From the NCBI GenBank assembly GCA_016208645.1, contig JACQXP010000030.1, positions 1 to 16,483 of the forward strand: a stretch of 16,483 nt of DNA, in the 5' to 3' direction. Origin of the DNA: Candidatus Methylomirabilota bacterium. Lineage in GTDB: Bacteria; Methylomirabilota; Methylomirabilia; Methylomirabilales; 2-02-FULL-66-22. Position 1 is the first letter of the stretch, and every line of letters starts with the position of its first letter. A program made the translations under genes and the position numbers. The notes beneath the pieces are model-generated. The model did no database searches. It worked only from the letters and a program-made list of their open reading frames with translations, and was not told where the DNA came from. Below are positions 14,532 to 16,483 of this stretch, piece after piece.

Positions 14532-15281
14532 CTAATACACCGCACGGCCGCCGCTGCAGTCCCAGCACTGGGCGGTGAGATAGCTGGCCTCGCTGGAGGC
14601 CAGGAACCGGATGAGCGCCGCCACTTCTTCGACCCGGCCGAAGCGACCCAGGGGGACCCGCGACTTCAGTGCCTGCCGCTGTTCCTCCGGAACCGTCTTG
14701 ACCATGTCGGTGTCAATTATCGAGGGGGCGATGCAGTTGACCCGGATGCCCTGCGGCGCCAGCTCCTTCCCCAGGGCCTTGGTGAGGGCGATGACCCCGG
14801 CCTTGGAGGAGGAGTAGGCGGCCATCATGGGATTGCCTTCCTTCCCGGCGATGGAGGCCATGTTCACGATGGCCCCCGCGTGCTGGCGTGCCATGGGCGG
14901 GATGACGGCCTTGCAGCAGTAGAAGACCCCGCTCAGGTTCACCGCATGGATCCGGTCCCATTCCTCCAGGCTGAGATCCTGGACCGTGATATTGCTCCCC
15001 AGGATTCCCGCGCTTGTCACCAGCACGTCCACCCGGCCGAACTCCTGGAGGGCGCGGTCCACCATCCCCTGGACCTCGGTCCAGCGCGTGACGTCCAGCC
15101 GGTAGGTCTCCCCCTTCCCTCCCTGTCTCTTGATCAGACCCAGCGTCTCGTCCAGGAGGCCCGCCTCCAGGTCTGCCGCCAGGATGTTGGCCCCCTCGGC
15201 TGCGAAGCGCATGGCCGCCGCCCGCCCGATGCCCCTGCCCGCCCCCGTCACGATCACCGTCTTCCCGCTGAACTCCGTCAT
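14532..15281 (-). CDS. Short-chain dehydrogenase/reductase (classical SDR)
   Basis: 249-residue NAD(P)-dependent oxidoreductase. Cofactor loop TGAGRGIG (12-19), active-site Ser143 (NMASIAG), Tyr156 and Lys160 (YSSSK), and DIPxD-like SIIDTDMV after the sixth strand. Asp37 (LAADLEA) favours NAD(H). Unusual: the normally conserved NNAG is TSAG here (89-92), and the C-terminus reads YLTAQCWDCSGG rather than ITGQxxxVDGG. Both changes are tolerated in the family, and the catalytic triad is intact. ATG 15281 has GGAGGGAAG just upstream; 15 bp after the FeS/cytochrome b gene. Substrate unknown, probably a hydroxyacid or hydroxyacyl intermediate of the pathway. Confidence 0.92.
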   Translation of the reverse strand: MTEFSGKTVIVTGAGRGIGRAAAMRFAAEGANILAADLEAGLLDETLGLIKRQGGKGETYRLDVTRWTEVQGMVDRALQEFGRVDVLVTSAGILGSNITVQDLSLEEWDRIHAVNLSGVFYCCKAVIPPMARQHAGAIVNMASIAGKEGNPMMAAYSSSKAGVIALTKALGKELAPQGIRVNCIAPSIIDTDMVKTVPEEQRQALKSRVPLGRFGRVEEVAALIRFLASSEASYLTAQCWDCSGGRAVY

Positions 15282-15296
15282 CTTCCCTCCTGCCGG

Positions 15297-16253
15297 TTAC
15301 CCGAGAAACTGCGCGCGCTCCACCAAGAGGTCCGCCTCGTGCCCGTGAAGGGTCAGCATGCGCCGCAGCCGCTGGAGGGCGGGCCGGACCAGGACGCGGA
15401 CCAGGTGGATCGCCACCCAGACATCCATGACCATGGCGGTGCGCGAGTGAACCCACGCCACCCGTTGGATGAGGGACTTTCCCAGCGTCCCCTCCCCGAT
15501 CCAGAGGGCGGATCCGGTGGCAGCGAAGACCAGGAACGCCGCGCCCAGCGACAACTGCCACGCCTTGCGTCCGGGGTGGGCCTCCCCGAAGGTGGGGAAG
15601 CCGATGCGCCCTCGCGACCGGATGGCCCGCCACCACTGCCGGAGCCACTCGACGTCGGCCCGACCCCAGGACGCGATCTGCCGGAGGCGCCGCCCAAGGT
15701 GGAGCCGATCCAGCCAGAGGTAGACCAGCGGGGTCAGCGCCAGCGCCGGGGCCGCGATCCGGTGCAAGACGCCCAGCACATGAATCACGGCTTCCGGCCA
15801 GGCCTCGCGGAAGTGGAACAGCGCGATGCCGCTCAGGGACAGGCTGAGGAACGCCGTGGCCAGGAGCGCGTGCGTGACCTTCTCGCCCCGACGGTACGCC
15901 AGGGCGAACTCCTTCAGGCCCCGATCCGTCTGGGGACAGGCACGGATGCAGGCAAAGCATCGCAGGCACTGATCCGCCACCAGGTGCTCCAGCGCCATGG
16001 AGGTCCGCATGTTGGGGATGACGATGGGCCCGAACTGCTTGGCCATCACCGGGCAGGCGTCCACGCAGTTGCCGCAGGAGAGGCATCCCTTGTCGCCGAC
16101 CACATCCTGGAACGACTCGGTCCGGAGCGCCGGCGACATGCCCAGGGACATCAGCCGGAAGCGCGCCACCGGCGGATGTACCGTGTCCAGGATGTCGGTC
16201 ATGGCGGCCCCCAGCGACTCTCGCTGGCGCTGCAGGACGTCGCGGTCGGGCAT
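15297..16253 (-). CDS. Fused di-[4Fe-4S] ferredoxin / cytochrome b membrane subunit
   Basis: 318-residue redox protein. The N-terminal part has two full [4Fe-4S] motifs: C57-C60-C63-C67 (CLSCGNCVDACPV) and C96-C99-C102-C106 (CLRCFACIRACP), with spacing reminiscent of HdrC/QmoC-type modules. Four membrane helices follow (about 127-148, 156-181, 231-252, 266-289) with candidate heme histidines His128, His157/His164, His269 and His283, as in formate dehydrogenase gamma cytochromes b. It should pass electrons between a soluble dehydrogenase and the quinone pool, but no catalytic partner is in the window. The start ATG at 16253 overlaps the lyase stop as TGATG, with GAGGAGG inside the lyase end. 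The frame continues upstream to 16418, but that part is antisense-like noise. Confidence 0.88.
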   Translation of the reverse strand: MPDRDVLQRQRESLGAAMTDILDTVHPPVARFRLMSLGMSPALRTESFQDVVGDKGCLSCGNCVDACPVMAKQFGPIVIPNMRTSMALEHLVADQCLRCFACIRACPQTDRGLKEFALAYRRGEKVTHALLATAFLSLSLSGIALFHFREAWPEAVIHVLGVLHRIAAPALALTPLVYLWLDRLHLGRRLRQIASWGRADVEWLRQWWRAIRSRGRIGFPTFGEAHPGRKAWQLSLGAAFLVFAATGSALWIGEGTLGKSLIQRVAWVHSRTAMVMDVWVAIHLVRVLVRPALQRLRRMLTLHGHEADLLVERAQFLG

Positions 16254-16483
16254 CAGGCCTCCTCGAGGGCGGGACCGTCGTATTCGAAATCCGTCGGGTG
16301 GATCCGACGCATCGGGCGCATGCGCGTCCGCTCTTCGTAGACGTTGGCGATCAGGCCCGGCAACCGGGCCATGTAGAAGAAAGCATTCCCCAGGGGGGCG
16401 GGAATCTGCAATTCGCACAGGAGAGCCGCGATGGCCCCATCCACGTTGATGGGCAGCTTGGTGTTGAGGATCCGCTCGCCCGC
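16253..16483 (-). CDS. Citryl-CoA lyase / citrate synthase family, C-terminal part
   Basis: Only the last 76 residues are inside the window; the gene continues past 16483. The sequence starts AGERILNTKLPINVDGAIAALL, contains the NVD whose Asp corresponds to the catalytic aspartate of citrate synthases, and continues with ARLPGLIANVYEE and MRRIHPTDFEYDGP, the ending of bacterial citryl-CoA lyase-type proteins. That family cleaves citryl-CoA (or a methyl/hydroxy analogue) to acetyl-CoA and oxaloacetate. It is translationally coupled to the FeS/cytochrome b protein through a TGATG overlap. A full citrate synthase is not excluded, but the short, specific C-terminus favours the lyase group. Confidence 0.8.
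   Translation of the reverse strand, partial: AGERILNTKLPINVDGAIAALLCELQIPAPLGNAFFYMARLPGLIANVYEERTRMRPMRRIHPTDFEYDGPALEEA

Noticed and set aside
1..16483. CRISPR arrays, tRNA or rRNA genes, integrases, transposases
   Set aside because: I looked for regular direct repeats, RNA-gene-like sequences and recombinase motifs on both strands and saw none.

Overview
GC-rich (roughly two-thirds G+C by eye) accessory catabolic and transport DNA from a bacterium. Nearly every gene lies on the minus strand with good GGAGG-type ribosome sites and short gaps. The mix of a TRAP carboxylate transporter, a complete Liv-type ABC importer, a family III CoA-transferase, several SDRs, an acetolactate-synthase-like ThDP enzyme and a citryl-CoA lyase fits a free-living soil, sediment or subsurface heterotroph. 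Candidatus Rokubacteria/Methylomirabilota or a similar high-GC lineage is my guess from gene content and style only; there is no rRNA or marker gene to prove it.

Layout in transcription order, right to left. The 3' end of a citryl-CoA lyase (16253-16483) overlaps by one base a fused two-[4Fe-4S]/cytochrome b membrane electron-transfer subunit (15297-16253). An SDR (14532-15281), a zinc alcohol dehydrogenase (13492-14520) and a cupin (13024-13413) follow. After a 157-bp structured gap comes livK-livH-livM-livG-livF (8282-12866), a ThDP-dependent enzyme (6485-8236) and a second SDR (5658-6428). A patch of palindromic repeats and two scars (the tail of a MaoC-like hydratase and the tail of another SDR) bracket a CaiB/BaiF CoA-transferase (4086-5366). 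Then comes dctP-dctQ-dctM (976-3893), followed by the N-terminal stump of an Old Yellow Enzyme family oxidoreductase that is cut off near position 805. At the far left a FitA-like/PIN toxin-antitoxin pair (58-683) sits on the opposite strand, converging on the stump.

How the parts could work together: the Liv and TRAP systems both use secreted binding proteins, probably to bring in organic acids or amino-acid-like compounds. The CoA-transferase would activate an acid to its CoA ester, the SDR/ADH enzymes would oxidise or reduce hydroxyl/carbonyl intermediates, and the lyase would release acetyl-CoA and a 2-oxoacid. The FeS/cytochrome b protein would connect a redox step to the quinone pool. 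The substrate cannot be read from the sequence.

The most striking pattern not explained by the genes themselves: both binding-protein genes (dctP and livK) carry the same RNA architecture. Each has an 8-bp GC stem with a 3-nt CGR loop directly abutting a GGGAGG Shine-Dalgarno stretch, and each is followed by a long perfect hairpin without a U-tract between the binding-protein gene and its first permease gene. A second theme is decay: three gene remnants, a CoA-transferase with an apparently run-on C-terminus and repeat-rich DNA suggest that this locus was assembled by recombination. A third is an 11-G homopolymer near the start of livM, a candidate slippage site.
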